A stretch of DNA of 64,000 nt from NCBI GenBank assembly GCA_029834535.1, contig JAQMWT010000249.1:1-64000 (forward strand), given 5' to 3'. A model generated the notes under the pieces. It did no database searches, was not told the DNA's origin, and saw only the letters and a list, made by a program, of their open reading frames with translations. The DNA comes from Chrysophaeum taylorii (lineage: Eukaryota; Sar; Pelagophyceae; Pelagomonadales; Pelagomonadaceae). Shown one piece after another: positions 8,077 through 17,465 of this stretch; the first letter of the stretch is position 1; each line of letters begins with the position of its first letter. The translations under genes and the position numbers were made by a program.

Positions 8077-10980
8077 TTAGCCCGCGAGGCGAGAGGGGTC
8101 GACGACGCCAACGACGCGCTGGACGGTGTCGCAAAAGGCCGCATAGTCGTAGGGGGCGTTGGTCTTCGCGGGAGTCGGAGAGGACGGCTCGCTGGTCGGG
8201 CGCCACCACGGCGGCCTTGCCATGCAGCGGTCGTTGGCGAGGGCGACAAAGTAGGACTTTAGGCACGGCGTCGCCGGCAAGACGAGTTCGTGCTGGAGCC
8301 AGCGGGCGATGCTGGTGACAACGTCGACAGGGCGGTGCGAGTTGTGCGTTGCGTTCTTGACGAGCAGGAGTCGCGATTTCGAGGCGCAAGCGTCGGAGAG
8401 GGCGCGCGAGTGATCTGGCGCGATGAAGGTGTCTTCGAGCCCGTGGACGAACATGGTCGGAACGAAGCAGCAGGCCATGGTCGCGAGGGGATCGCAGTGC
8501 GTGATGTCGAAGTCGGCCTGCTTTTGGACGACGCCCGTCACCCACGAGAGCGCTAGGTTGATGAGGACGTCGGGCACGCGTCGGAAGCCGACTTCGTCCA
8601 TGTGATGGTTGAGGAGCTCTTTCGCGAGAGCGACGAGGGAGGTAAAGGCCGAGTCGGCAACAACGGCGCTCAGGAGCGGGGCCTTGGTCGAGGCCGTCAG
8701 AAGCGATGCGACGGCGCCGGCCGAGCGGCCCCACAAGGCTATGGAGGACGCGCGGCGCGTTCGCTTGAGGTATTCGGCGACGTCGAAGACGTCGCTCGCC
8801 TCGTGGTAGCCGAGCGAGACGTAGTCGCCCTCGGAGAGGCCCGACCCCGCCGTGTCGATCGCGCACATCGACGCCCCGATCGCGAGGGCGACGGTGAGCG
8901 GGCCGTTGAGGCACTCGAGCCGGCACGAGCCGTTGCCGTGGACGTATACGATGCACGGGCGAACGTTCGACGCGACGCGCGCTTCGCGGCGTTCTTCGTC
9001 GATCTCCCAGTGCGACACTTTGATCGAAAGTCCGCGTCTCGAGGTGACGTCGAAGTCGGCGCGCGTCACGGTCACCTCCTCGCTGCCCGGCATGGCGAAC
9101 GAGAAAACCCGCGGTCCGAGGTCGGCGATCTTGTAGTTAAACCGGTCGGGACGGATGATCGCGTCGACGAGCTTGCGGCGGATGTTCTTCACGAACTCCA
9201 TGAGAGTCCAGGACGAGTCGTCCTCGCGGAGAGCTCTGTCTTCGTTGTCTTCTTCGTCGTCGCCGAGCGACGAGGTCCGCGAATTTCTGCGCGCGCGCAC
9301 CCCGCGGTCGAAGAATAACGATGGCGTCGTCGTCGTCGACGACGACGACGACGGCGGCTCGGTGGTGTTGGTGCTGCCGTCGGGCGTGAGCATCACGTCG
9401 CTGCGTCGCGAGGTCGTCGCGTCGCTGCCGAACAAGAACGAATCCAAAAAACCCTTCTGGTTCTGGCCTCCGTCGCGATTTGAGAGGAAGGGGTCAACCA
9501 CTACGGCGCGCGGGTTGGGATCGGCCGCTCGACCGTGCAAGAGGAGCGTGCGCGCCTCGACGGCGCACAGGCACCGCCACCACTTGGCGAGCTCGTCTCG
9601 CGTCTCGAAATCGAGCACCAAGGACCCCGGCGGCGACGCCGTGGCGATGTGGAGGCGATTTTGGTGTTCGACCCCGGGCGCGACGATGTCGACCTCGCGC
9701 CAATGGAGAGAGATCGAGCCGCGCGGCGGCAGCCCCGACTTGTACATCGCCGCGTCGTCCCACCACCGGAGCGCGTATCGCCTCCAGATCGATGTTTCGG
9801 GAAGGCTGCCCGCGGGCTGGGTGCACCCCACGCGAAAGTACGCCTCGTCGAAGCGCGCGTCGCCAGGCGGCGACGCCGCCGCCGCCGCCGCCGCCGTCGT
9901 TGTCGTCTCGGTCGTCGTCCTCGCGAAAGTCCACGTCGACGACCTCGAGTCGCGAGTCGCCGCCGAGAGTCGCAGGGTGCCCGTCGTGAGCGAGGGCCAG
10001 GCGTCGTCGTTTCCCGCACACGCGTCGACGCCCCCCCCCGTCGAAAAGCGTCGGAGGAGCTCGCGGAAGTCGACGCAGCCCGAGCCGTCGATGTCGTACT
10101 CCTCGAAGATCTTCCTGAGCTTGACGTCGGTCGCCGGATCTCGCTGTTCGACCTTCTTGATGAGCTCGCGAAACTCGTTGAAGGAGATTATGCCATCGCA
10201 GTTTTCGTCGGCCTCGTCGAAGGCCCTGCCCAAGGCCCGCGTGTCGAGTGCCGAGGCGTCGTCGTCGATCTCGGTCGCGACGTGATCCGTCGACTCCTCG
10301 ACGAGCTCCGCCCTGCTCTCCTGACGGCGAGCGACGCGGTCGTCTTGATTTTTGTAGATCGCATCCACCAAATCGCCGTCTTCGCTTCCAAGGGACGGGC
10401 GTTCCGCCGATGGCGAGAGGCCGCCGCCGGGCGACAGCGGGCAGCCGCCGGGCGACAGCGGGCAGCCGCCCGGAGACACGGGCTCCGAGATGTTAGAGTA
10501 CGCGAGCGACCGCGCCCCGACGAGCAGTCGCCCGGTCGCGTCGGCGCACGACACCGTCGGCTCGACGGTCAGCCATGCGTACCGAAAGTAAGACCGCTGC
10601 GCCACGAGCTCCTCGAGGTCGAGCCACGCGACGCCCATGTCGTCGTCGTCGCTCATCCAGTCTTTGTCCTTGACGAGCAGGCACGCGCGGGGGGTGCGCG
10701 CGCGACGCCATACCGAGCCCTTGCCCCAGACCGACCCTTTCGCGCCGCTTTCGGTGCCCGCGATCACGAAGCGCTCGTTCCACACGGGGTCGAGCGTCTG
10801 GTATACGACCCTAGTCGTGCCAACGGTGACGCGGTCGCACACCACAGTTACAAAAGGGTCGGAGCTCGTGTTGCCGTCGGCCTTTTGGCCGAGGGTGTGG
10901 AGCATCTCGTTCACGAGGGTCCGGTCTTTGGGGACGAGGCCCTCGCCGCGAACGACGTGGATCTCGATCTGGTCCTGCAT
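8077..10980 (-). CDS. C2 / EF-hand / PH-like / alpha-beta hydrolase fusion protein
   Basis: A 967-residue protein from the ATG at 10980; the longer frame starts only at TTG. An N-terminal C2 domain (about residues 1-150) has DPFVTV and an Asp cluster DWMSDDDD for calcium. A short SPGGCPL triplet repeat follows. Two EF-hands lie at about 255-325 (DENCDGIISFNEF and DIDGSGCVDFREL, each with complete Asp/Glu ligands). A PH-like segment at about 390-475 ends in the conserved Trp helix (DELAKWWRCLCAVEA). An alpha/beta hydrolase domain at about 640-900 has the nucleophile elbow GRSAG near 750, an Asp in GLEDTF and a His in NATHNSHRP. I infer a calcium- and lipid-recruited hydrolase (lipase or thioesterase type). 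Substrate unknown. Confidence 0.8.
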   Translation of the reverse strand: MQDQIEIHVVRGEGLVPKDRTLVNEMLHTLGQKADGNTSSDPFVTVVCDRVTVGTTRVVYQTLDPVWNERFVIAGTESGAKGSVWGKGSVWRRARTPRACLLVKDKDWMSDDDDMGVAWLDLEELVAQRSYFRYAWLTVEPTVSCADATGRLLVGARSLAYSNISEPVSPGGCPLSPGGCPLSPGGGLSPSAERPSLGSEDGDLVDAIYKNQDDRVARRQESRAELVEESTDHVATEIDDDASALDTRALGRAFDEADENCDGIISFNEFRELIKKVEQRDPATDVKLRKIFEEYDIDGSGCVDFRELLRRFSTGGGVDACAGNDDAWPSLTTGTLRLSAATRDSRSSTWTFARTTTETTTTAAAAAAASPPGDARFDEAYFRVGCTQPAGSLPETSIWRRYALRWWDDAAMYKSGLPPRGSISLHWREVDIVAPGVEHQNRLHIATASPPGSLVLDFETRDELAKWWRCLCAVEARTLLLHGRAADPNPRAVVVDPFLSNRDGGQNQKGFLDSFLFGSDATTSRRSDVMLTPDGSTNTTEPPSSSSSTTTTPSLFFDRGVRARRNSRTSSLGDDEEDNEDRALREDDSSWTLMEFVKNIRRKLVDAIIRPDRFNYKIADLGPRVFSFAMPGSEEVTVTRADFDVTSRRGLSIKVSHWEIDEERREARVASNVRPCIVYVHGNGSCRLECLNGPLTVALAIGASMCAIDTAGSGLSEGDYVSLGYHEASDVFDVAEYLKRTRRASSIALWGRSAGAVASLLTASTKAPLLSAVVADSAFTSLVALAKELLNHHMDEVGFRRVPDVLINLALSWVTGVVQKQADFDITHCDPLATMACCFVPTMFVHGLEDTFIAPDHSRALSDACASKSRLLLVKNATHNSHRPVDVVTSIARWLQHELVLPATPCLKSYFVALANDRCMARPPWWRPTSEPSSPTPAKTNAPYDYAAFCDTVQRVVGVVDPSRLAG

Positions 10981-11184
10981 GGCGTTCTCTTTAAATGAAT
11001 GCTCTCCGAACTTTGACTGACTGTTCACCAGCCAGCCAGCCAAAAGATGCTTTTTTTAGGATCTTTTGAGGAAGCTTTTTCCTTTCGTGCACTACTCCTA
11101 CGGATAATAATAATAATAGTTAAAAAGAGTTTTTGGTTTTGCCCTTAATAATTTATAATTAATTAAAATTGAAAGAGAGGTCCG

Positions 11185-11659
11185 TTACTCGTCGTGGGGC
11201 ACGAGGAGCGGTCCGAGGCCGAGGTCGGCGCCGTGGGTGAGCATCCAGCCCTCCTCGTCCTTGAGTTTTGCCCACAGGGACTCGAGCGTGAAGTCGACCT
11301 CCACGAGGTCGCCGCACTTCTTAGCCCCCAGAAGTCGAGAGGAAACGTCGGGACGTTCGCGGACGGCGACCATTCGGAAAGCGACGCGCCAGAGGTTATT
11401 CTCATCGGACGCTTCTTCTAAAACCCTTCGCGACTGCTCCCACGCCGGCGCCTCTGTTGACTGCGCCTCCTCCTCCTCATCATCATCTTCGATCCTGTCC
11501 CACTTGGCGTAGTCGAAGCTTGGCTTGGGCTGCTGCTGCTGCTGCTGCTGCGTTGGCCCGTCGATCACCGCGTCGAGATCGCCTGCGAGCCATTTTTTTG
11601 TTCGTCAGACGACGGGCGCCGCCATCGCTGTTTACTATTTTACCATCTAGATCGATCAT
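11185..11659 (-). CDS. SH3b-like small protein, two exons
   Basis: Exon 1 is 11644-11659 (the ATG and five codons plus one base) and exon 2 is 11185-11582. They are joined across a 61-bp intron that starts GTAAAA and ends CGCAG. The splice is inferred because exon 2 has no in-frame ATG near its start, while the joined frame reads MIDLDGDLDAVIDGPTQ. The protein of about 137 residues has a Gln run and an acidic run. It ends in an SH3b-like domain: RMVAVRERPDVSSRLLG, then GDLVEV, then LWAKLKDEEGWMLTHG. Such domains bind proteins or peptides; the role here is unknown. It is head-to-head with LC8, with 92 bp between the starts. Confidence 0.65.
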
Positions 11660-11751
11660 CGCGGACGGACGTCGTAGTAGGGTAAGGAAAGAGTAGTTAT
11701 TCGTTAAGACCAGGCACCAAAAAACGCTCGTAGACACACACACTTATCATC

Positions 11752-12054
11752 ATGGCGAAGAACAGCGTGCAGATCTACGCCGAGGACATGAGCGACGAGA
11801 AGGTTGAGTTCGCCCTGAGCACCGCGCAGGAGGGGTTCAATCAGGCGAGCTTCAAGGGAAAGGTTTTCTCGTACATCGCCGACTTTATTCGTGCGCAATT
11901 CGAGAAGCACTATGGGAAGGGGTGGAATGTCGTGGTTGGGCGGAGTTTTGGCGCCTACGTCACGCACGAGATCAAGACGTACATGTACTGCTCCGTCGTG
12001 CCCGGGGTATGCGTCTTGATTTGGAGATGCGAAGGCGCGCCGGAGATGGCGTAG
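11752..12054 (+). CDS. Dynein light chain, LC8 family
   Basis: A 100-residue protein from the ATG at 11752. It matches LC8/DYNLL along its whole length: an N-terminal strand with DMSDEKVEFAL, a helix ending in IADFIRAQFEKHYGKGWNVVVG, then RSFGAYVTHEIKTYMY, which corresponds to the canonical RNFGSYVTHETKHFIYFY peptide-binding groove. LC8 is a dimer that binds short linear motifs in dynein intermediate chain and many other partners. The last 12 residues go beyond the usual C-terminus. Its stop is 15 bp from the stop of the convergent PGM gene. Confidence 0.93.
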   Translation: MAKNSVQIYAEDMSDEKVEFALSTAQEGFNQASFKGKVFSYIADFIRAQFEKHYGKGWNVVVGRSFGAYVTHEIKTYMYCSVVPGVCVLIWRCEGAPEMA

Positions 12055-12069
12055 CTGTTAGTATTACTA

Positions 12070-13776
12070 TTACGTAACGACGTCGGGGTCTGACTTCCCG
12101 AGGAAGTCGGGGAGGCGCGCGAAGGACATTGCCGTGCGGGCGAGGTCGGCGAGGACGATCGCCGGCACGGCGTCGAGGTCTTTCTGGGCGGGGTTGGGGA
12201 CGTAGCGCTCGAGGTAGAGGCGGACGGTCGCGCCCGCAGACCCGGTCCCCGAGAGACGAAAGACCGCTCGCTCGTTGGTGTCGGGGAAGTCGAGGATGAT
12301 GCCCTGGCGCGTCGCGCGCGAGCCGTCTACGGGATCGGTGTAGTCGAACTCCTCGACGCCGTCTCGCGATCTCAGAAAGTCGAACATTTCGGCCGCGCTC
12401 GCGGCGTCGACCTCCTCGAAGTCGTAGCGCGCGTAGAGGTCCCTCCCGAATTGCCGCCAGTGGGAATGCATGACGTCCTTGACCGTCTCGCCGTCGTCGA
12501 GGATCGAGAGCCAGGCGAGAAAGGCCCACAAGCCGTCCTTCTCGCGGACGTGGTCCGCTCCAGTTCCGAAACTCTCTTCTCCGCACAAAAAAGGAGAATA
12601 GCGCTCCATGAGGTTTCCAAAATACTTCCATCCGGTCGGGGTTTCGAGGCAGGGGATACCGAGGTGCGCGGCGACGCGGTCGACGGCTCGGGACGTTGGC
12701 ATAGACCTCGCGACGGCCGCGAGCTTCCGTCCGAACCAACGAATTTTGTGGGCGCGCGCTGCGAGGACAGCGAGGGAATCCGATGGAGTCACAAATATTC
12801 CGGCACCCACGATCATGTTGCGGTCGCCGTCGCCGTCGCACGCGCATCCGATTACCGGAAAAATATCTTCGAAATTCGAAGTAGAGCTACCGGTCGAATC
12901 TAGCCCGAATCTCGAGGCGAGGTCCGCGGCCCACTTGAGGTTAGGATCGGGGTGCCCTCCTCCAAAGTCCGGCCGCGGATCGCACCGGAGCAGGCACGAA
13001 GGGTCCCCCTGGAGCTCGTCGGCGAGGACGCGCCGGGCGGCGGGCCCGGCCGCGCCGTGCATAGCGTCGAAGACGAACGACGCGCGACGCAGCTTCTCGC
13101 GCAAAAACTCAAAGTCGAAGCACTCGCGCAGGACTGCCACGTAGGCGTCGTTCGCGTCCACCATCTCGACATTATTATTAATCAAAGGATTTGTTCTTTT
13201 GATATAAATTCGCTTTAGGGTTTTCGACGCCGCGTACACGGCCTCGGTGAGGTCCTCGCGCGCGGGCGATCCGTCGCGGTCGTTAAACTTTATCCCAAAG
13301 TCTCCGTCGAGGCCCCCCGGGTTGTGGGAGGCCGTCATCAGCACGGCTCCGTCGACCCCCAGCCGCCGCACGAGCGCAGAGGCGGCGGGAGTCGAGATGA
13401 CGCCGCCTTTCGGCGCGACGATTCTGTGCACGCCGTTCGCGGCCGCGACGCTCGCGAGTATCTCGAAGCACTCGCCGCTGTACTCGCGCCCGTCCCCGCC
13501 GATCACCAACGAGCGCACGCCTTTCGGGACGCACCATCCATCCATCAGACTCTGGGCGAAGTTGAGAGTATAGGTCGGATCTTCGACCCAGACGCGCGTT
13601 TTTTTTCGGAGTCCCGAGGTCCCCGGCCGCATGCCCTCGATCGGCGACGTCTCGAGGATGACGATCGAGTCATCCTCCGCGGCACCGCCGCGGCACCACC
13701 ACTTGGAGGCGGAGGAGGACGAGGAGGATGAAGACCTCGGCTGGAAGGCCAAAGCAGCTCCCAGAAAAAAGAGCAT
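12070..13776 (-). CDS. Phosphoglucomutase, probably plastid-targeted
   Basis: A 568-residue protein from the ATG at 13776. The start MLFFLGAALAFQPRSSS is a short signal peptide followed by an Ala-Phe motif and a Ser-rich transit stretch. The four domains of alpha-D-phosphohexomutases are visible: the phosphoserine loop TASHNPGG near residue 146, the metal loop CDGDGDRN near 313, a sugar-binding GEESFGTGADH near 410 and a C-terminal phosphate-binding loop RLSGTGSAGATVR near 535. The length matches PGM1-type enzymes. It interconverts glucose-1-phosphate and glucose-6-phosphate. A plastid location in an alga with a red-derived plastid would be of metabolic interest, because storage beta-glucan is usually made outside the plastid. 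Confidence 0.9.
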   Translation of the reverse strand: MLFFLGAALAFQPRSSSSSSSSASKWWCRGGAAEDDSIVILETSPIEGMRPGTSGLRKKTRVWVEDPTYTLNFAQSLMDGWCVPKGVRSLVIGGDGREYSGECFEILASVAAANGVHRIVAPKGGVISTPAASALVRRLGVDGAVLMTASHNPGGLDGDFGIKFNDRDGSPAREDLTEAVYAASKTLKRIYIKRTNPLINNNVEMVDANDAYVAVLRECFDFEFLREKLRRASFVFDAMHGAAGPAARRVLADELQGDPSCLLRCDPRPDFGGGHPDPNLKWAADLASRFGLDSTGSSTSNFEDIFPVIGCACDGDGDRNMIVGAGIFVTPSDSLAVLAARAHKIRWFGRKLAAVARSMPTSRAVDRVAAHLGIPCLETPTGWKYFGNLMERYSPFLCGEESFGTGADHVREKDGLWAFLAWLSILDDGETVKDVMHSHWRQFGRDLYARYDFEEVDAASAAEMFDFLRSRDGVEEFDYTDPVDGSRATRQGIILDFPDTNERAVFRLSGTGSAGATVRLYLERYVPNPAQKDLDAVPAIVLADLARTAMSFARLPDFLGKSDPDVVT

Positions 13777-13807
13777 GAGATCTCCAGCAGGAATATTCAG
13801 AAATTAG
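13777..13807. promoter_or_regulatory. 31-bp gap between divergent PGM and TPR start codons
   Basis: The start codons of the PGM gene (minus) and the TPR gene (plus) are only 31 bp apart. A full promoter plus two 5' leaders does not fit here. Transcription signals must overlap coding sequence, or one start lies further inside its gene. Confidence 0.5.
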
Positions 13808-15334
13808 ATGGTGATGACACCGACGGTGAAAGACCTGCTTGCCAAGGTCGAGCGGGGGCTCGAGGGATGCGTAATCACGAAGAGGAAGACCGAGGTCGGC
13901 GGGCGCGAGGTGCCGCGGCACACAATACTCCGTAAATTGCCCGAGTTGATGGTCGACGGCGACGGCGAGGAGGTGCCGCGGCCCGAGAAGGAGGGCATGG
14001 TCTCGGTCGTAGGGGGCTTCGTGGCCGTCGAGGCCGTCCGCGAGCCCGACGAGCTCGACCAGCTGTCGTGGGGCTCCTCCGAGTCCTGGGTGCGCCTGGC
14101 GTCGGCCCTGCGCACCGACAATCCGGCCAAGCTAGAATCGCGCGTCGGCAAAGCGCGGCCGGCTACGCCGGGCGAGACCGAGCTCGACCGCCGCGCCAGC
14201 GAACGCCTCGACTACCACCGCATGCGCAAGTGTTGCGACGCCTCGGATTGTCTCGACTTAAAAACGCTCCGACGCCTGAGGGAATCGGCCGAAGGCGTCG
14301 TCGACGCCGAGACCCTCGCCCGCCTCGACGCCCGCGGTCGACTCCTCGCCGACTTGGCGGCGATTTTCGGGGACCCGGAAGCGAAAACCCGCGACCTCAA
14401 AATCGGACTCATCGCCGACGTCGAGTACCTCCAGAGCGTCCACGCAAGATGTCGTCGTCCCTCGGAGGAGGAGGCCGACGAAACTATTTCGAGATTACGA
14501 GTTCGTCTCGACGCCGCGCGCGCCGCCGCCCGCGAGACCGGGGGACCGATACACGGGATATTTTTGGACACGGACGCCCCCTACGCCGGACCCTACGCCC
14601 GGGTTATCGTCAACCACGGTCAGACCCCGTCGGGCGACAGGTTCCACGTCTACGACGAGCGCGGAGGACGGCCCGTCTACTCGCACAAGAGGGGAAAGAG
14701 CTTCGCCCTCATCTTTCGACGCCGCCGCTGGTGTCTGGTCGATAACTGGGTCGACGCCTTCGCGGAGTCCCAATCGGACGTGGAACTCGCGGCGATTTTC
14801 CAGACGCCCGACCTCCTCGCCGAAGCGTACTACCCCCGCGGCGTCACAGTTCGGGCGACGACCCTCGACCAAATCTGCGTCGCTCGGAAACTCGAGGGAA
14901 ACACCTACTTTCGGAATGGCGACTTCGCCTCGGCCCTTCGCCTCTACACCGAAGGCCTCGAACTTGCCCTCGAAGAAGACCGTCTCGTCGCCCTCCGGGC
15001 GACTCTGAGACTCAACCGAGCCGAGGCTTTCGCGGGCCTCGATACCCCCCCAAACCTCCGCGCGGGCCTCCGGGACGTCGATCAGGCGCTTGCTATCCTC
15101 CCGCCCGACGACCCCCGACCCTTCCTCAAGAGAGCCAAGCTCCTCGCGCTCCTCGACGACACCGATGCCGCGCTCGTCGCCCTCCGGACGGCCATCTCCC
15201 TCGACGCCGCACAAGGACCAAAAACCCGCAGAGCGGCGGCCCACCTCAAGGACCTCATCAAGCGCCGAAAAGCCGACGCGATCTCCCATGGCCGCGCCTT
15301 CGCGGCAAAGGCCCTCCTCGGCTCCGCCCGCTAG
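13808..15334 (+). CDS. TPR-repeat protein of unknown function
   Basis: A 508-residue protein from the ATG at 13808; a second ATG lies two codons on. The N-terminal half is charged and mostly helical and was not recognised. The middle (about 240-330) is rich in strands and aromatic residues (GIFLDTDAPYAGPYARVIVN, FALIFRRRRWCLVDNW). The C-terminal part from about residue 360 is a three-unit TPR array (KLEGNTYFRNGDFASALRLY as the first unit), similar to the co-chaperone TPR clamps. A chaperone or scaffold role is possible but only inferred. It shares a 31-bp divergent spacer with the PGM gene. Confidence 0.75.
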   Translation: MVMTPTVKDLLAKVERGLEGCVITKRKTEVGGREVPRHTILRKLPELMVDGDGEEVPRPEKEGMVSVVGGFVAVEAVREPDELDQLSWGSSESWVRLASALRTDNPAKLESRVGKARPATPGETELDRRASERLDYHRMRKCCDASDCLDLKTLRRLRESAEGVVDAETLARLDARGRLLADLAAIFGDPEAKTRDLKIGLIADVEYLQSVHARCRRPSEEEADETISRLRVRLDAARAAARETGGPIHGIFLDTDAPYAGPYARVIVNHGQTPSGDRFHVYDERGGRPVYSHKRGKSFALIFRRRRWCLVDNWVDAFAESQSDVELAAIFQTPDLLAEAYYPRGVTVRATTLDQICVARKLEGNTYFRNGDFASALRLYTEGLELALEEDRLVALRATLRLNRAEAFAGLDTPPNLRAGLRDVDQALAILPPDDPRPFLKRAKLLALLDDTDAALVALRTAISLDAAQGPKTRRAAAHLKDLIKRRKADAISHGRAFAAKALLGSAR

Positions 15335-15335
15335 C

Positions 15336-15369
15336 CTTCTTCTTCTTCTTCTTCTTCTTCTTCTTCTTC
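15336..15369. repeat. (TTC)n microsatellite
   Basis: Eleven or so TTC units start almost at the stop codon of the TPR gene, followed by AT-rich DNA to 15412. Confidence 0.9.
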
Positions 15370-15448
15370 AAATTTATTTATTTCCGTAATTAATTAATTA
15401 TTATTATTAATTGTGGCAGTGGCGATTTCGTTTTATAAATCGTCTCCA

Positions 15449-16114
15449 CAGGGGTATATATAGCCCCGGGCACTCGCACGCACCAGGACCGGCATTCCTA
15501 CCCTTCCTTTTGGTTATGGGCCCTTAAAGCGCTCGAGGTGGATCACGCGTTCGAATCCGCCCCACCGCTGCGCCGCAAGGAGTGTGTGAGTGCCTTCGAA
15601 GCAGTTGCCATCGCCAACTGCTGGAGCCCCGTCGTCTAGCACAAACACTAGACCCCCCTCATCTGGGCGCTTTCACTTACCAGGACCGGGTGTTCATCTC
15701 CGACGCAGGGGATCGCGCGTTCGAATCCGCCCCACCGCCTTTTGGTTATGGGCCCTTAAAGCGCTCGAGGTGGATCGCGCGTTCGAATCCGCCCCACCGC
15801 TGCGCCGCAAGGAGTGTGTGAGTGCCTTCGAAGCAGTTGCCATCGCCAACTGCTGGAGCCCCGTCGTCTAGCACAAACACTAGACCCCCCTCATCTGGGC
15901 GCTTTCACTTACCAGGACCGGGTGTTCATCTCCGACGCAGATGTTCATCTTAAGCAGATGGCGTCGTCGTCTGCTGGGTCCCCATCGTCTCGCATACACA
16001 TACATGCTTGACTCGCCCCAGATGTTCACGTTTCACTATGATGGGGAAGCACAGGGGTATATATAGCCCCGGGCACTCGCACACACCAGGACCGGCATTC
16101 CTACCCTCACTTTT
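15449..16114. repeat. tRNA-like tandem repeat cluster
   Basis: A unit of about 203 bp occurs at 15506-15708 and 15738-15940, nearly identical. Outer sequences at 15449-15505 and 16048-16105 also repeat each other; both contain GGTATATATAGCCCCGGG. The unit contains GCGTTCGAATCC, close to the Pol III B-box GGTTCGAATCC, beside CCGCCCCACC. It also contains ATCTGGGCGCTTTCACTTACCAGG, here split as ATCTGG, CTTTCAC and CCAGG, resembling the anticodon arm of tRNA-Glu(UUC). The stems do not pair well enough for a working tRNA. A tRNA-derived (SINE-like) repeat or decayed tRNA cluster is the best reading. Confidence 0.45.
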
Positions 16115-17187
16115 GGTCTCATCATCATCATCATCATCATCATCGCCTGAAGAAGAAGAAACGCTGAAGAAAAAAAAAAACGCCTCAGCAGCCTCTACAA
16201 GAGACGCGGCTCTGCACGGCCGACGAAGCCCTGTTTGGTCGTGTGGATGTGAGTCCTCCAGTGCGTCAACAACTACTCGTCATTGGTTGTTTGTTTGTTT
16301 GCACGCTGACGGACGCGGACCTTGTGACTTTGCGCAGGCAAGCCAATACTCAAAACCTGCGCCAGGTCCGAGTCCTGCGCTCGTGCCAACCTTTGGCTCC
16401 AACAACCGCAAAATCGAGCTAATAAGACCCGGACCGCCCACTGGCAAGTGTCCGGTTGCTGCTCTCTCTGCGTCGTAAAGGTCGACCGCACGCGCGAGCG
16501 TAATATTGCCATACTCCTGCTGCTGACGAGGGCCAACGGCGACGAGAATGAAGGAGTGACACGAAAACGGCGGAAAAAACAGCGTCTGTGATATGAACTG
16601 TCTTCGCGCGCGACGTTCGCCAGAGCGAGAACGGGATGCTGCTCTGTACTGAGTGGTCGACTCGCGAGTTATTTATTACCAGGACGGCACTTCCTGCGTA
16701 TCGACTACGAAGGTATCGACGTCATGATCCATACCGACGGCGCCTGGCCCCAACCAAAAATTCATTCATCGGGCATTGTGAGTGCCAGCGCGACAGAACT
16801 TTCGACAAAAAAGAGGCTCGCGTAGTCGGTTTGTTTGGCGTCCCATCTGCGCTGAGTCGTCGGCTTGAGCTTTCGAGCGCGAGTCTCCTTCGCGGAGTTA
16901 TCGGAGTCGCGGTCGCTTTTATTCATAGGAGGGGAATTGTTTGCTTTCCACAGACGTGTCTTCGCGCGAAACGAGTCGAGGCCGCACACACGTCACGCGC
17001 TATTTTTTGCACGCGCCGCAGTCGTGAGTTCGTCTTCCCCTTGATGATGATGATGATGATGATGATGAGGAAGACCGCCGCGCACATTCTTCGTCGACTG
17101 GACGCTTTCTTAAAAGCCCTCGGACGTTGTGGCGCATCCATCTTTTCATCATATGCGCGCGTCGGCACCGCGGCCAACCGGAAGGAA

Positions 17188-17218
<31 letters not shown>

Positions 17219-17465
17219 GGCCGCCGGCTGATCTCACAACACGCTCTCGAGCCCTCCCAAGGTCGTCACTCTAGCGCCTTCATAAATGCGGCGATAAACC
17301 AAATTTGGGGGGTATTGTTGTTCCAATACCCAAACGGAGCTTCGTCGTGGGGAGGGGGCGAAATGAGGCAGGAGTGCCGTCGATCAATGCTCTGCTCGAT
17401 CGACGCCCGAGAAGGGAGAAACTCGTCGTCGCACGATGTTTTGTTCGTATAGCGACGTAGTTAGT
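16115..17465. other. Intergenic, microsatellite-rich
   Basis: It holds (ATC)n at about 16119-16144, (GAT)n at about 17044-17068 and (GAAA)n at about 17182-17218. Open frames at 16008-16478 and 16636-17274 have low-complexity or unrecognisable products and I do not call them genes. Confidence 0.45.

Noticed and set aside
7422-8249. 275-codon minus-strand frame between the hypothetical gene and the hydrolase fusion
   Set aside because: It overlaps the end of the hydrolase gene in another frame and is made mostly of simple-repeat translations (Thr, Leu and Arg runs).
15506-15940. Functional tRNA genes
   Set aside because: A B-box-like sequence and an anticodon-arm-like sequence are present, but acceptor and T stems do not pair, and the parts are in the wrong order and spacing.
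16636-17274. 212-codon plus-strand frame
   Set aside because: It contains (GAT)n and (GAAA)n tracts read as Met and Lys/Arg runs, with no domain and no matching start context.
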